Assembly: GCA_963750915.1 (NCBI GenBank)
Contig: CAVVSF010000007.1
Location: 744,001-808,000 of the forward strand
Length of the DNA stretch: 64,000 nucleotides
Source: DATBJJ01 sp963750915
Lineage (GTDB): Bacteria > Acidobacteriota > Vicinamibacteria > Vicinamibacterales > 2-12-FULL-66-21
Reading direction: 5' to 3'
The notes under the pieces are model-generated. The model searched no databases and was not told the origin of the DNA. It saw nothing but the letters and a program-made list of their open reading frames with translations. How positions within the stretch are numbered: position 1 is the first letter of the stretch; each line of letters begins with the position of its first letter. The position numbers were made by a program, and so were the translations under genes. Below are positions 54,431-63,945 of this stretch, one piece after another.

Positions 54431-57079
54431 ATGCGACGCCTGATCGATCGCCTGCTGCTGCGCCTGCGCTCAATCGTTCGCGGCCGCCGGGTCGAGGAGG
54501 CGATGAAGCGCGAGATCGAGCTGCATGTTGCGGAGGAAGTCGACGACCTGGTCCGGCGCGGCATGAGCAGAGCCGACGCCATCGCCGCGGCGCGGCGTGC
54601 CTTCGGACCGATTGGCCTGATCGAAGATCAGATCCGCGACACCCGCCGCGTCGCCTTCTTCGAACACCTGCTCGGTGACCTGCGCTACACGCTGCGCTCG
54701 TTGGTGCGGCAACCGATGCTGGTGGCGGCCTCGACGCTGTCGATCGCCGTCGCCGTCGGCGCCAACACCACGATCTTCGGAATCGCGTCGCAGCTGCTGC
54801 TGGCGCGCCCGACTGCAGTCGAGCCCGGGCGCCTGTTCAACGTCTGGGTGGCCGGCGGCAGTCACATGTCGCACCGGACATGGACCGAGCTGCGCGACAG
54901 CGGCGCGGTCGCGGCGCTCGCCGGCTACTCGATCGAGACTCAGGTCAACTGGCGTGGGCCCGAGCGCTCGGTCGCCATCACGCCACTCCTCGTCACCGCA
55001 AACTTCTTCGACCTCCTCGGCGTTCCGCTCGGCCTGGGACGCGCGTTCACCGCCGCCGAGGCCGACGCCGGCCGCAACCCCGCGGTGGCGGTCGTCAGCC
55101 ATCGTTTCTGGCAGACGGAGCTTGCGGCGTCACCCGCGGTCGTCGGCAGCACGCTGACGCTCAACGGCCGCGCCTACACGGTGCTGGGCGTCCTGCCGGC
55201 GACGCTGCGACCGATCACCGGACTGGGACTCGCGCCAGGTGTCTACGTGCCCATCGGCCGGACGCTCGTGCCGGATCTCGACGAACCGCTGGCGGGGCAT
55301 GTCACCCTGATCGGCCGGTTGCGCGACGGCCAGACGATGGCGCAAGCACGGGCCGAGCTGAGCGCCGCCGCTCAGCGGCTGACCCGGGGCGATCGCCAGC
55401 TCGGCGCCGTCAGCCAGATGTTCCCCGCTGGGTCGCTCGAACAGTTCGGCCCGCTGAGCGTGATCCGATCGTTCTTCATCGTCCTGCTCGTCGCCGTCGG
55501 GTTGGTGCTCGCAATCGCCTGCGCGAACGTTGCCGGCCTGCTGTTGTCGCGCGCCACGACGCGACGACGGGAAATGGCCCTGCGCCTGGCCCTCGGCGCC
55601 AGCCGTCGCCGGCTGGTGCAGCAGCTCCTCATCGAAGGGTTCTGGCTGGCGCTGTTCGGCACCGTCGGCGGCGTCGGCCTGATGTTGTTGATGACCGGGG
55701 CCCTCGCCGGCATCTCCCTGCCGCTACCCGTCCCGATCGACATTCAGCCGACGCTCGACGGATCGATGTTCGCCTACGTCATTCTCCTCACGCTCGCGAC
55801 GACCGTCCTGAGCGCGCTCGCGCCGGCACTCCAGGCGACACGGCGCTCGCAGCTTCCAGCTCTCAAACAAGATGCGGCGCGGCTCGGTCATCGCCGATTC
55901 ACCCTGCGGCGCGCGCTCGTCGTTGGTCAGATGAGCATCGCCGTGCTGCTGCTCGTCACGGCCGCGCTCTTCCTGCGCAACTTGGCGAGCGCGCACGATC
56001 TCGACGCCGGCTTCGACAGTCACCGCACGCTGGTGGCCAGCGTCGGCCTGGTCGAGGAGCGCTTCACCACCGCCACGTTGACGGCGCTGCTCGACAGCGC
56101 CGTAGAGCGGCTGCGGGTGATGCCTGGTGTCGCCGCCGCCAGCTATGCCTGGGGCGCGCCGCTCACGATCAACAGCGGCATGTCCACCGGCATCGACATG
56201 GCGATCGAGGGCCGCGGCGTCGTGCAAACGGCATACGAGAACAACTTCGTCGGTCCAGGCTACTTCGCGACCATGGGCATCCGCGTCGTGCGCGGCCGCG
56301 AGTTCACGTCCGGCGATCGCGACGGCGCGCCGGCCGTCATCGTCATCAACGAGGAGTTCGCCCGCCTTTACTTTGCCGGGGACAATCCCATCGGCCGGAT
56401 CTTGCGGCTGCCGGGTCCGCGCGATCAGGCCTATCCCGCCGAGATCGTCGGCATCGTCGGCAACAGCAAGCACCGGTCGATCGGCGAGACCCAGCGCGCG
56501 GCGATTTACGAGGCCTTCGCGCAGCGGGCGCGCGGCCGCCGCATCGCGCACGTCTTCGTCCGGACGGTCGACGACCCGGCGCCGCTCGCGCGCGATGCCG
56601 CAGGCATCATCCAGGATCTCGACCCGTCGGCATCGGTCGACATGCGTCCGATGCGGAACGCGCTGACGTTCGCGTTCCTGCCGAGCCGGATCGGCGCGGC
56701 AGTGCTCGGCACGCTGGGCGCGATCGGCCTGGCGCTGGCGCTCGTCGGACTCTTCGCCGTGGTTTCGTACTCGGTGAGCCGGCGCACGGCCGAGATCGGC
56801 ATCCGCATGGCGCTCGGCGCGACGCACGGCGCGGTGCTGCGACTGGTGATGCAGGAAGCCGCGACGCTGGCGGCGATTGGCATCGTCCTCGGGCTGACCG
56901 CGGCGTGGTTCGTCACGAGCCCGCTCGCGATGTTCCTCGTCGCCGGTCTCAGCCCGAGCGACCCGGTGAGCTTCGCAGGAACGACGGCGCTGCTACTGGT
57001 GGTGAGCCTCGCCGCCGCCTGGGGACCGGCCCGCCGCGCGCTGCAGATCGATCCCGTCGCCGCTTTACGGGAAGAGTGA
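54431..57079 (+). CDS. ADOP-family ABC transporter permease with prefix domain
   Basis: 882 residues. An N-terminal cytoplasmic helical domain (about 1-80; EEAMKREIELHVAEEVDDLVRRGMS) is the permease prefix domain typical of ADOP proteins. It is followed by a helix at 98-118, a MacB core periplasmic domain, a three-helix block (about 355-460), a second periplasmic domain, and the final FtsX bundle (VLGTLGAIGLALALVGLFAVVSYSVSRR). The PadR gene directly upstream completes the standard module. No ATPase or adaptor is present here; substrate unknown. Confidence 0.93.
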   Translation: MRRLIDRLLLRLRSIVRGRRVEEAMKREIELHVAEEVDDLVRRGMSRADAIAAARRAFGPIGLIEDQIRDTRRVAFFEHLLGDLRYTLRSLVRQPMLVAASTLSIAVAVGANTTIFGIASQLLLARPTAVEPGRLFNVWVAGGSHMSHRTWTELRDSGAVAALAGYSIETQVNWRGPERSVAITPLLVTANFFDLLGVPLGLGRAFTAAEADAGRNPAVAVVSHRFWQTELAASPAVVGSTLTLNGRAYTVLGVLPATLRPITGLGLAPGVYVPIGRTLVPDLDEPLAGHVTLIGRLRDGQTMAQARAELSAAAQRLTRGDRQLGAVSQMFPAGSLEQFGPLSVIRSFFIVLLVAVGLVLAIACANVAGLLLSRATTRRREMALRLALGASRRRLVQQLLIEGFWLALFGTVGGVGLMLLMTGALAGISLPLPVPIDIQPTLDGSMFAYVILLTLATTVLSALAPALQATRRSQLPALKQDAARLGHRRFTLRRALVVGQMSIAVLLLVTAALFLRNLASAHDLDAGFDSHRTLVASVGLVEERFTTATLTALLDSAVERLRVMPGVAAASYAWGAPLTINSGMSTGIDMAIEGRGVVQTAYENNFVGPGYFATMGIRVVRGREFTSGDRDGAPAVIVINEEFARLYFAGDNPIGRILRLPGPRDQAYPAEIVGIVGNSKHRSIGETQRAAIYEAFAQRARGRRIAHVFVRTVDDPAPLARDAAGIIQDLDPSASVDMRPMRNALTFAFLPSRIGAAVLGTLGAIGLALALVGLFAVVSYSVSRRTAEIGIRMALGATHGAVLRLVMQEAATLAAIGIVLGLTAAWFVTSPLAMFLVAGLSPSDPVSFAGTTALLLVVSLAAAWGPARRALQIDPVAALREE

Positions 57080-57081
57080 AA

Positions 57082-57175
57082 AGGCTCAGGGCTCAGGGCT
57101 CAGGGCTTAGGGCTCAGGGCAAGAGCCTGAAGCCGCCCTGAGCCAGCCTGAGCCTTGAGCCCTGAGCCCTAAGCC
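57082..57175. repeat. Inverted heptamer repeat (CTCAGGG / CCCTGAG)
   Basis: CTCAGGG units at 57082-57120 and complementary CCCTGAG/GAGCCTT units at 57135-57175 can form a long stem between two convergent genes, where it could serve as a two-way terminator. Confidence 0.88.
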
Positions 57176-57841
57176 TTACTTAGGTTGTGGCACGTAGCGC
57201 AGGTACGGCTTGGCGGCGCGCCAGCCCTCCGGATACTTTTCCTTGGCTTCGCTGTCCGACACCGCCGGAAGAATGATGACCTCCTGGCCGTCCTTCCAGT
57301 TGGCGGGCGTCGCGACCTTGTGCTTCGTGGTGAGCTGCATCGAGTCGATCACGCGCAGCACTTCGTCGAAGTTGCGTCCCGTGCTCATCGGGTACGACAG
57401 CACGAGCTTGATCTTCTTGTCCGGGCCGACGACGTAGACGTTGCGGACGGTGAAGTTGTCCATCGCCGTGCGGCCGTCGCAGGTCTCGCCGGCGTCGGCC
57501 GGCAGCATGCCGTACAGCTTCGAGACCTTGAGCTCGGTGTCGCCGATCATCGGATAGTTCGGCGCGGTGCCCTGGGTCTCGGCGATGTCGGACGACCACT
57601 TGCCGTGGTTCTCGACCGAATCGACGCTGAGGCCGATGATCTTGACGCCGCGGCGATCGAACTCCGGCTTGATCCGCGCCATGTAGCCGAGCTCGGTCGT
57701 GCAGACAGGGGTGAAGTCCTTCGGGTGCGAGAACAGCACGCCCCACGAGTTGCCGAGCCACTCGTGAAATTTGATCGGGCCTTGCGTGGTCATCGCCTCG
57801 AAATCGGGGGCGTCGCTTCCAATTGGCAGTGGTCCGCTCAT
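57176..57841 (-). CDS. 1-Cys peroxiredoxin (Prx6 type)
   Basis: Cytoplasmic thiol peroxidase of 221 residues that reduces hydroperoxides. The peroxidatic Cys47 lies in KDFTPVCTTE; the supporting Thr44 and Arg (RNVYVVGPDKKIK region) are present. The long C-terminal domain (WKDGQEVIILPAVSDSEAKEKYPEGW) with YLRYVPQP ending is the Prx6 hallmark. It needs a separate reductant. Convergent with the ADOP gene. Confidence 0.95.
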   Translation of the reverse strand: MSGPLPIGSDAPDFEAMTTQGPIKFHEWLGNSWGVLFSHPKDFTPVCTTELGYMARIKPEFDRRGVKIIGLSVDSVENHGKWSSDIAETQGTAPNYPMIGDTELKVSKLYGMLPADAGETCDGRTAMDNFTVRNVYVVGPDKKIKLVLSYPMSTGRNFDEVLRVIDSMQLTTKHKVATPANWKDGQEVIILPAVSDSEAKEKYPEGWRAAKPYLRYVPQPK

Positions 57842-57868
57842 TTCATGCGCTCCTCAATCTGATCTTCA

Positions 57869-58010
57869 CCGAGGGGCTTCGCCCCTCGGACTCCCCCACA
57901 CGTCTCTCGCGCGCCGCTTCGACGGCGCGCTTCCGCCTTCGCTGAAGCTACGGCGGACCTCGCCGAAGCCTTGGCGGCGGCGGGCCGTTCGCGTGGCTCG
58001 CGCGCGGGGC
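57869..58010. repeat. Dispersed GC-rich repeat, copy 2 of ruvAB-gap element
   Basis: Begins with the same perfect 9-bp GAGGGGC/GCCCCTC hairpin and CGGACTCCCC..CACACG as the element at 16561, and ends with the same GTTCGCGTGGCTCG segment, but the middle is a different insert with CTTCGCTGAAGCTACGGCGGA. The sequence 58011-58115 beside it shows no gene. Confidence 0.8.
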
Positions 58011-58115
58011 TTACAAGGTAGCTTCCAGCTCTGCTCAATCTAGCGCAGCTTCGCCGCGTTTGCACGACCGGCCGGCCTCGATGGGCGCCACCGCGACGCC
58101 GATCGCGCCGTCCGC

Positions 58116-61002
58116 TCACTGCACGTAGACGCGGAAATTCAGCACCGACCACGGCACCGCATCATCCGCCCGCCCGGTCTGGGTTACGCGAATGAACTTG
58201 GCCTGGACTGGCTTGATTGCGACGATCGTCGGGGACAGCGCTCCCGCGCCCTCCGCCACTGGAGCTCCCCAATTCGTGCCGTCCATCGAGACCTGCACCT
58301 GGTAGCCGATCGGGAAGCTGCCGAATGGTGGCGGACCCGCGCGGCCACCGCCGCGGCCGCCGCGGCCGCCAGCCCCGGCCCCGGCGCGACCGCCGCCGGC
58401 CCGGCCGCTGCGTCCTCCGGGAGGTCCCGACTCGAACTGGATCTCCGCAATCGTCATCGGCTGCGGCAGCTCGACCTGGAACCACATCCCGGGTTCCTGT
58501 GCGACGCCGGTCGTCCACGCGCCGAGCGTCAGGCCGCTGCCGGCGCGCTCGGCATTGTGGCTGGCGCTGGCGCGCCAGCTGCCGTCCGAGGTCAGCATCC
58601 GCGGCAGCGACTTCTCGAGCTCGGGGAACGTCCACATCGCCTTGCGGCTGGCCGTCGCGGCGCGACTGCGGGCGACGTCGGCAGGCGAGATGAACGAGGC
58701 GGAGTTGCCGAAGTCGTTGCGGATGTACGAAGCGACGTTCGCAATCCACTGATCGTTCTGTGATCCCATCGGCAGCATGACCTGGGTGTAGGTCTGGCCG
58801 GCGAGCGGCCCGGTCATGCCGTGCAGCAGCGTGCGGATGACGTAGTCGCGATGGCCCTGCACGCGCGGCGAGCCGGCCAGCGGCGGACCCATCATCGATC
58901 CGTCCTTGGCCCCGGCGACGCTCACGCCCCGGGCGTCGTCACCGTGACAGGTCACGCAGAGGCTGCGGTAGATCGTCTCCCCTTCCTTCATCTGCGCCAG
59001 CTGGTCCGGGGAGAAGCCGGCCGCCGCGGTCGTCGCCGCCGTGGCGATGCGCTGCAGCACCCGCTGGCCGATCTCCTGGACGCCGCGGGCGGGACTGGCC
59101 GCCATCGTCTCCTTGATCAGCGATTCGACCTCCGGCAGGCGGAACAGGTTCGAGGTCAGCATCGCCTGGATCGCGACGTCGGCGTCGCTGTCCTTCGTCA
59201 TCGCGCGATAGTCGTCGGCAAGGGCGCGGGTGCCGCTCTTGAAGAGCGTTTCGCTGGCGCGGATCGCCTGCACGCGCATCCGTGGATTGCCGTCCTTCAT
59301 CTGCTCGCGCACGAGCCCGAGGTCGAGCGCGCCGAGTCCTTCGAGCGTCCAGAGCGCGTGAAAGCGCGCCACCAGGTTGTCCTGCGATCGAACGAGCTTC
59401 TGGAGCGCCGGCACCACCGACTTGTCCTGGCGCTGGACGAGCAGCTGCTGCGCCGTATCGCGCCACCAGCCGTTGCGATGACCGAGATGCGCGACCAGCT
59501 GCGCCGGCGTCTCGTTCAGCATTCGCGGACGCTCCGGGTCGAGCGCCAGCGCCGGCTGCGGCGGAATCTCGGGCGTTGCCTGCGCCGCCGGACCCGCCGG
59601 CGTCGCCGGCACACCGGGCAGGCCGTCGAAGCGCAGACGCCAGATCCGGCCGTGCGCGATGACCTTGTCGAGTTGATACTGGTCGATCTTCCGCCGCAGA
59701 TACGACCCCGGCCGCGTCCAGTTACTTTCCTGGATGATGCCGTGATACATGTCGGCGATGTAGATCGTGCCGTCCGGCGCCGTCTGAATGTTGACCGGCC
59801 GGAACAGCGGATCGGTGCTCAGGATGAACTCCGATCCGGGATAGACGTTGCGCAGCTGCGTCAGCCCTTCGTTCTTGACGATGCGGGCGCGGCGAATGAG
59901 GCGGCCGACCGGCTCGCTGATGAGCAGATCGCCCTGCAGGTCCGGCGGCATCCGGTGCGCGCGGACGATATCGGCGCCGGAGGCGGCGGTGAAATGATTC
60001 AGGCGGCCGGTCGGCATGCGGACGCGAATCATGCCCCCCTGCGTATCCGAGAGCCCGGACTCGGGCCAGACGATTTCGAAGCCGGGCTCGAGCTGCTCCG
60101 GCACCGTGAACGCGCCGTAGTGAATCGGCACCTGGAAGTTCATCGGGCCGCGTTCGCCGCCCGCGTCCATGAACCACATCTTGCCGTCGTCATCCATCGT
60201 CACGTCCCCACTGGCCGCTGTTCGGGCCGGTGGGTTCCTTGAGGATGCCGGTCGGCGTCCAGCGGAAGCGGAACGCGTTGTAGGTCGTGTAGATCCAGTT
60301 GTCGAGGCCCCAGACGAACCCGGCCTGCTCGTGCTCGAGGTTGCCGTCGCGGCCGAGGCCGACGCCCGAGTAGAAGTGCTCGCGCTTGTCGGCGACGCCG
60401 TCGTTGTTCGTGTCGGTCCACTTGATGACGTCGTCCGAGGCGGTCTCGTTCGTCAGGATGCTGTTGCCGTCGAGCGGGACGATGGTGCGGGGCAGTACCA
60501 GCTTGTCGACGAAGACCGTGCGCTTGTCGAAGACGCCGTCGCCCTTGGTGCTCTCGAACCGCGTGATGCGGCTCTCGGGCTGGTGCTGGTTGTTGCCGTC
60601 GGCGTCGCGCATGTAGGTGATGAACTCGGCGACGTACATCCGGCCGTTGGCGTCGAACTCGACGACCGCCGGCGAGATCACGTCCGGCTCGGCGACAACG
60701 AGCTCCATGCGGTAGCCGGGCGGAAGGATGAACGTCTGCGCCTGCTCCTGCGGCGTCCTGGCCCTGACCGCCGGCTTCGGCGAGAAGTCGGCGCCGGCGT
60801 TAGTCGTCGACGAGAGCGTGCCGCCGCCGCGGCCTTCGTTGCCGCGTCCCTGCGGCGCGGGTTGCCCCGGCGCGGGCTGCGCCGCAGGCGGTGCGCCTGC
60901 CGGCGGCTGCGGCGGCGGCGGTGCCTGGGCGATCGTGACCGCACCGAGCGTCGAGACGAGGAAGAGGGCAATTCGCGCCGACCGCGAGGTCATCCAGTGC
61001 AT
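58116..61002 (-). CDS. Secreted PVC-type dehydrogenase/cytochrome c fusion, one frameshift
   Basis: Large periplasmic or secreted protein. Order: signal peptide (1-26), Pro/Ala-rich linker, six-bladed propeller-like dehydrogenase domain (from about 85; FILPPGYRMELVVAEPDVISP, MYVAEF, WGLDNWIYTTYNAF, ADMYHGIIQ), HEAT-like helical part, a cytochrome c domain with CVTCH at about residue 682 (58944-58958), and an F5/8 type C-like C-terminal domain with a Gly/Arg-rich insert. One extra base at about 60205 splits the frame (QWG then TMDDDGKMWFMDAGG); removing it gives about 961 residues. Heme protein likely acting on polysaccharide-derived sugars or alcohols; substrate unknown. Confidence 0.87.
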
Positions 61003-61103
61003 GTTGAGTCTCAGGCTGATCAGGGAACGAAAGAAGTCTGTCGATTATCGATTGCGCTAATTTACGACACGTCGGAGGGTATCGCTGCGCGCCGTGGCGT
61101 TAC

Positions 61104-61166
61104 CCAACGGCCGGGGACTGTCACTAGTGACTGGCACGAGTGACTGTCCCCGAGCTCAGCCGTTGG
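61104..61166. repeat. Composite inverted repeat with ACTGTCCCC motif
   Basis: Outer arms CCAACGGC and GCCGTTGG (61104-61111, 61159-61166) and inner arms GGGGACTGTCACT/AGTGACTGTCCCC with one mismatch enclose a CACTAGTG core. It lies between the cytochrome gene and the MFS gene and could be a mobile REP-like element. Confidence 0.75.
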
Positions 61167-61171
61167 CACTC

Positions 61172-62380
61172 CTATGACGCCCGGCGCTCTGACGGTCCCT
61201 GGCGCGGCAGGAACGCGACCGCCAGCGCGCCGATCGCGGCGAGCACGACGAGCAGCAGGAAGCCGGACGCATAGCTGCCGGTCGTGTCGCGCATGCCGGC
61301 GACGAACATCGGCACCAGCGACTCGGAGACGCTGTCGGCGGTGAGCACGATCCCCATGACGCGGCCGAGAATCGCGACGCCGTAGAGCTCGGCCGCCATC
61401 AACGGGATGATCATGTAGTCGCCGCCGAGGCCGACGCCGAACAGGAACGCGCAGATCTTCAGCGACGCCGGCGTCGGCGCGTAGACGAGCATCGGGATCG
61501 ACAGCGCGACGATGGCGTAGATCAGGAACATCACGTGCTTCTTCGGCAGCCGATCGGCCAGCCAGCCCATCGTCAGGCGGCCGATGACGCTGCCGGCGAG
61601 GATGATCGACAGCGTCGTGTCGATCTCGACCTGCGGCAGCTTGCGATCGAGGCTGAGATACAGCGCCAGGTTCTGAATCGTGCCGCCGACGGCGCCGATC
61701 GACGCCATGCTGCCAAGCGTCAGGAAGTAGAACGCCGGCCGGCTGACGATGTTCTTCAGCAACGGCGTCGACAGCGCGGCAGCGCCCGCCGCGGCGCGCA
61801 TCGGTTCGCGCACGAAGTACGCCATCGGCAGCGCGATGACGATCATCAGCATCCCGAGAATGCGGAGCGCCCCGCGCCATTCGTAGGCCTGCGTCAGCGA
61901 GTACGCCAGCAGCGGCACGAGCGCCCCGCCGACGCCGATCCCGAGGTAGGCGATCCCCATCGCCCGGCCGCGCGCCTTGTCGAACCATCGCGACAGCAGC
62001 ACCTGGTTCGGCAGCGGCCCGCCGAAGACATAGCCGAGCGCGTTGAAGGCGTAGAAGAAATAGAAGGCGCTCAGCGTGGTGACGTAAGACAGGCCGATCA
62101 GCGCCCCGCCCGCCATCACGATGCCGCCAAGCATCAGGCGCCGCGGCCCGACGCGGTCGACCAGCCGTCCGGCGAGGAAGCCAAACGCGAGGGCGACGAA
62201 AATCTTGCTATAGGCGTTGCCGGACGTCACCTGCGCACGCGTCCACCCCAGCTCCTGCACGAAGTACGGATAGAAGCGCGGCAGCCCGTACAACGCGAAG
62301 CCGACGACGGCAAACAGCGAGAGGAACGCGGTGACGACGGCAAGAATCTGATGCGCGCGCTGGTCGGACGGCTGGTTCAT
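61172..62380 (-). CDS. MFS transporter, OFA/oxalate-formate antiporter-like
   Basis: 402 residues, 12 predicted helices. The N-terminal half carries the MFS loop motif GRLVDRVGPRRLMLGG, and the layout (LPRFYPYFVQELGWTRAQVTSGN) resembles OFA-type monocarboxylate carriers. Substrate unknown. It precedes the flavin oxidoreductase on the same strand but is separated from it by a heptamer repeat and 89 nt. Confidence 0.88.
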   Translation of the reverse strand: MNQPSDQRAHQILAVVTAFLSLFAVVGFALYGLPRFYPYFVQELGWTRAQVTSGNAYSKIFVALAFGFLAGRLVDRVGPRRLMLGGIVMAGGALIGLSYVTTLSAFYFFYAFNALGYVFGGPLPNQVLLSRWFDKARGRAMGIAYLGIGVGGALVPLLAYSLTQAYEWRGALRILGMLMIVIALPMAYFVREPMRAAAGAAALSTPLLKNIVSRPAFYFLTLGSMASIGAVGGTIQNLALYLSLDRKLPQVEIDTTLSIILAGSVIGRLTMGWLADRLPKKHVMFLIYAIVALSIPMLVYAPTPASLKICAFLFGVGLGGDYMIIPLMAAELYGVAILGRVMGIVLTADSVSESLVPMFVAGMRDTTGSYASGFLLLVVLAAIGALAVAFLPRQGPSERRAS

Positions 62381-62385
62381 ACAGA

Positions 62386-62452
62386 TGGCTCAGGGCTCAG
62401 GGCTCAGGGCTCAAGGCTCAAGGCTGAGGCTCGAGGCTCGAGGCTCACGGTC
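62386..62452. repeat. Heptanucleotide repeat, CTCAGGG to GCTCGAG transition
   Basis: CTCAGGG units change gradually into GCTCAAG and GCTCGAG units over 67 nt, showing how one heptamer type can drift to another. It lies upstream of the MFS gene. Confidence 0.85.
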
Positions 62453-62469
62453 CGCTCCGGCTGCGCGTG

Positions 62470-63945
62470 TCACGTGCGCGCCGGCGTCTTTGCTTCCTTC
62501 AACCGGGCGTGATGCGGGTGATCGACGTAGAGCGGGTCCAGCGGATAACAGCCGGAGACGAGACCGAGCCGCGGCCCGGTCGTGCAGTCGCTGAACGTGC
62601 GGCAGACCAGCTTGCGCGTCAGCGGCCGGCCGGCGAGGACGTCGGCCGGCAGGTCGGGGTACGAGACCATCATGCGGCCAAGGCCGACGAAGTCGGTCAT
62701 CTCGCGGCCGAGCGTGTACTGGCCGACGTGCGGCAGCCATTCCTGAAGATAGGTGTAGCCCGAGCCGACGAAGACCATGTCCGGAAACTCCGCCTTCAAC
62801 CGCGCCGTCGCGCGGATCTGCCGGGCAACGCCGCGCAGCGGATCCTCGGGGGGCTCGTAGCCGTCAATCGGCGGAAACAGCGCCGGCCGGACGACGTGCG
62901 GACAGTAGTACGGGCTGCCGGCAGTCACGCACACCCAGCGCAGCTCGCGCGCCCGCATCAGTCGCAGCAGCGCACGCGTGTCCTCGAGCGCGGCATCGAG
63001 CGAGCTGTCGTCGTTCACGCCGAAACCGTGCCGATAGGCGTCGGCAGCGACTTCCGGCTGGCCGGGACCATCCGCCGACTTCTTGAACGGGACGGCGTCG
63101 ATCGCCGAAAGCCGGACGCCGAGCCGCAGCCCGGGCACGGCGGCGCGGATGCCGTCGGCGACGGCGAACATGAAGCGCGTCCGGTTCTCGAGGCTGCCGC
63201 CGTACTTGCCCGGACGGTCGCGTCCGCTCAGCAGCTCGTGCCCGAAGTAACCGTGGCAGTGCTTGATGTCGACGAACTGGAAACCGATCTTCCAGGCGCG
63301 CTTCGCGGCGTCGACGAACTCGTCGATCAGCCGATCGATGTCATCGTCCGACATGATCGTGACGCCGTTCGGAAAGCGCTTGTCGAGGACCGGGTTGACG
63401 TGCGCGGCGAGCGGCTCGGCGCGGTTCCAGACGTTCGGCCGGGCGAACCGGCCCGAGTGCGTCAGTTGCAGCCCGAGGTAGAGGTCGCCGTCGGCGTTGG
63501 CGCCGAAGCGCTCACGATGGCTGGCGACCAGCAGATCGCGCAGCGCCGCCAGCGACGGCTCGTTCGCTTCCGACATCATCAGCTGGTTGGGATTGGCGCG
63601 GCCGTCGTGCCGCACCGCCACCGCTTCCCCGCCCCAGATCAACTTGGCGCCGCTGGCGCCGAACCGCTGCCAGCGGCGGCGGGTCAGATCGCTCGGCTCG
63701 CCATCCGTCGTTCCGTCCCAGCCTTCCATCGGCAGGACGCAGAAGCGGTTGCCGACGACGACGCCGTCGCGCTCGAACGGTTGCGCGAAAGGGGATGCCG
63801 CCGGCGGCAGCAGCGACTCGTCGAACGGCAGGTCGATGCCGCCGGCCTCGAGGTGACGCCGCAGCAGGTCCGCGTTCTTCAGCGCCGCGACGCGAACGTA
63901 GCGCGCCTCGGATTTCACGGCTCGGTCGCTTCGCGCCTCGCTCAA
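62470..63945 (-). CDS. NADH:flavin oxidoreductase, Old Yellow Enzyme type
   Basis: 491 residues. FMN-binding TIM barrel of the OYE/2,4-dienoyl-CoA reductase family: FCVLPMEGWDG near residue 72, substrate-side LQLTHSGRFA, VDIKHCHGYFGHELLSG (KHCHGY for the usual HGAHGY), and GKYGGSLENRTRF, which binds the FMN phosphate. Three Cys near the C-terminus (LVCRTFSDCTTG, SGCYPLD) lie where iron-sulfur or zinc sites occur in related proteins but no complete motif is visible. Reduces an activated alkene or similar; physiological substrate unknown. No gene follows up to the window end. Confidence 0.92.
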   Translation of the reverse strand: MSEARSDRAVKSEARYVRVAALKNADLLRRHLEAGGIDLPFDESLLPPAASPFAQPFERDGVVVGNRFCVLPMEGWDGTTDGEPSDLTRRRWQRFGASGAKLIWGGEAVAVRHDGRANPNQLMMSEANEPSLAALRDLLVASHRERFGANADGDLYLGLQLTHSGRFARPNVWNRAEPLAAHVNPVLDKRFPNGVTIMSDDDIDRLIDEFVDAAKRAWKIGFQFVDIKHCHGYFGHELLSGRDRPGKYGGSLENRTRFMFAVADGIRAAVPGLRLGVRLSAIDAVPFKKSADGPGQPEVAADAYRHGFGVNDDSSLDAALEDTRALLRLMRARELRWVCVTAGSPYYCPHVVRPALFPPIDGYEPPEDPLRGVARQIRATARLKAEFPDMVFVGSGYTYLQEWLPHVGQYTLGREMTDFVGLGRMMVSYPDLPADVLAGRPLTRKLVCRTFSDCTTGPRLGLVSGCYPLDPLYVDHPHHARLKEAKTPART

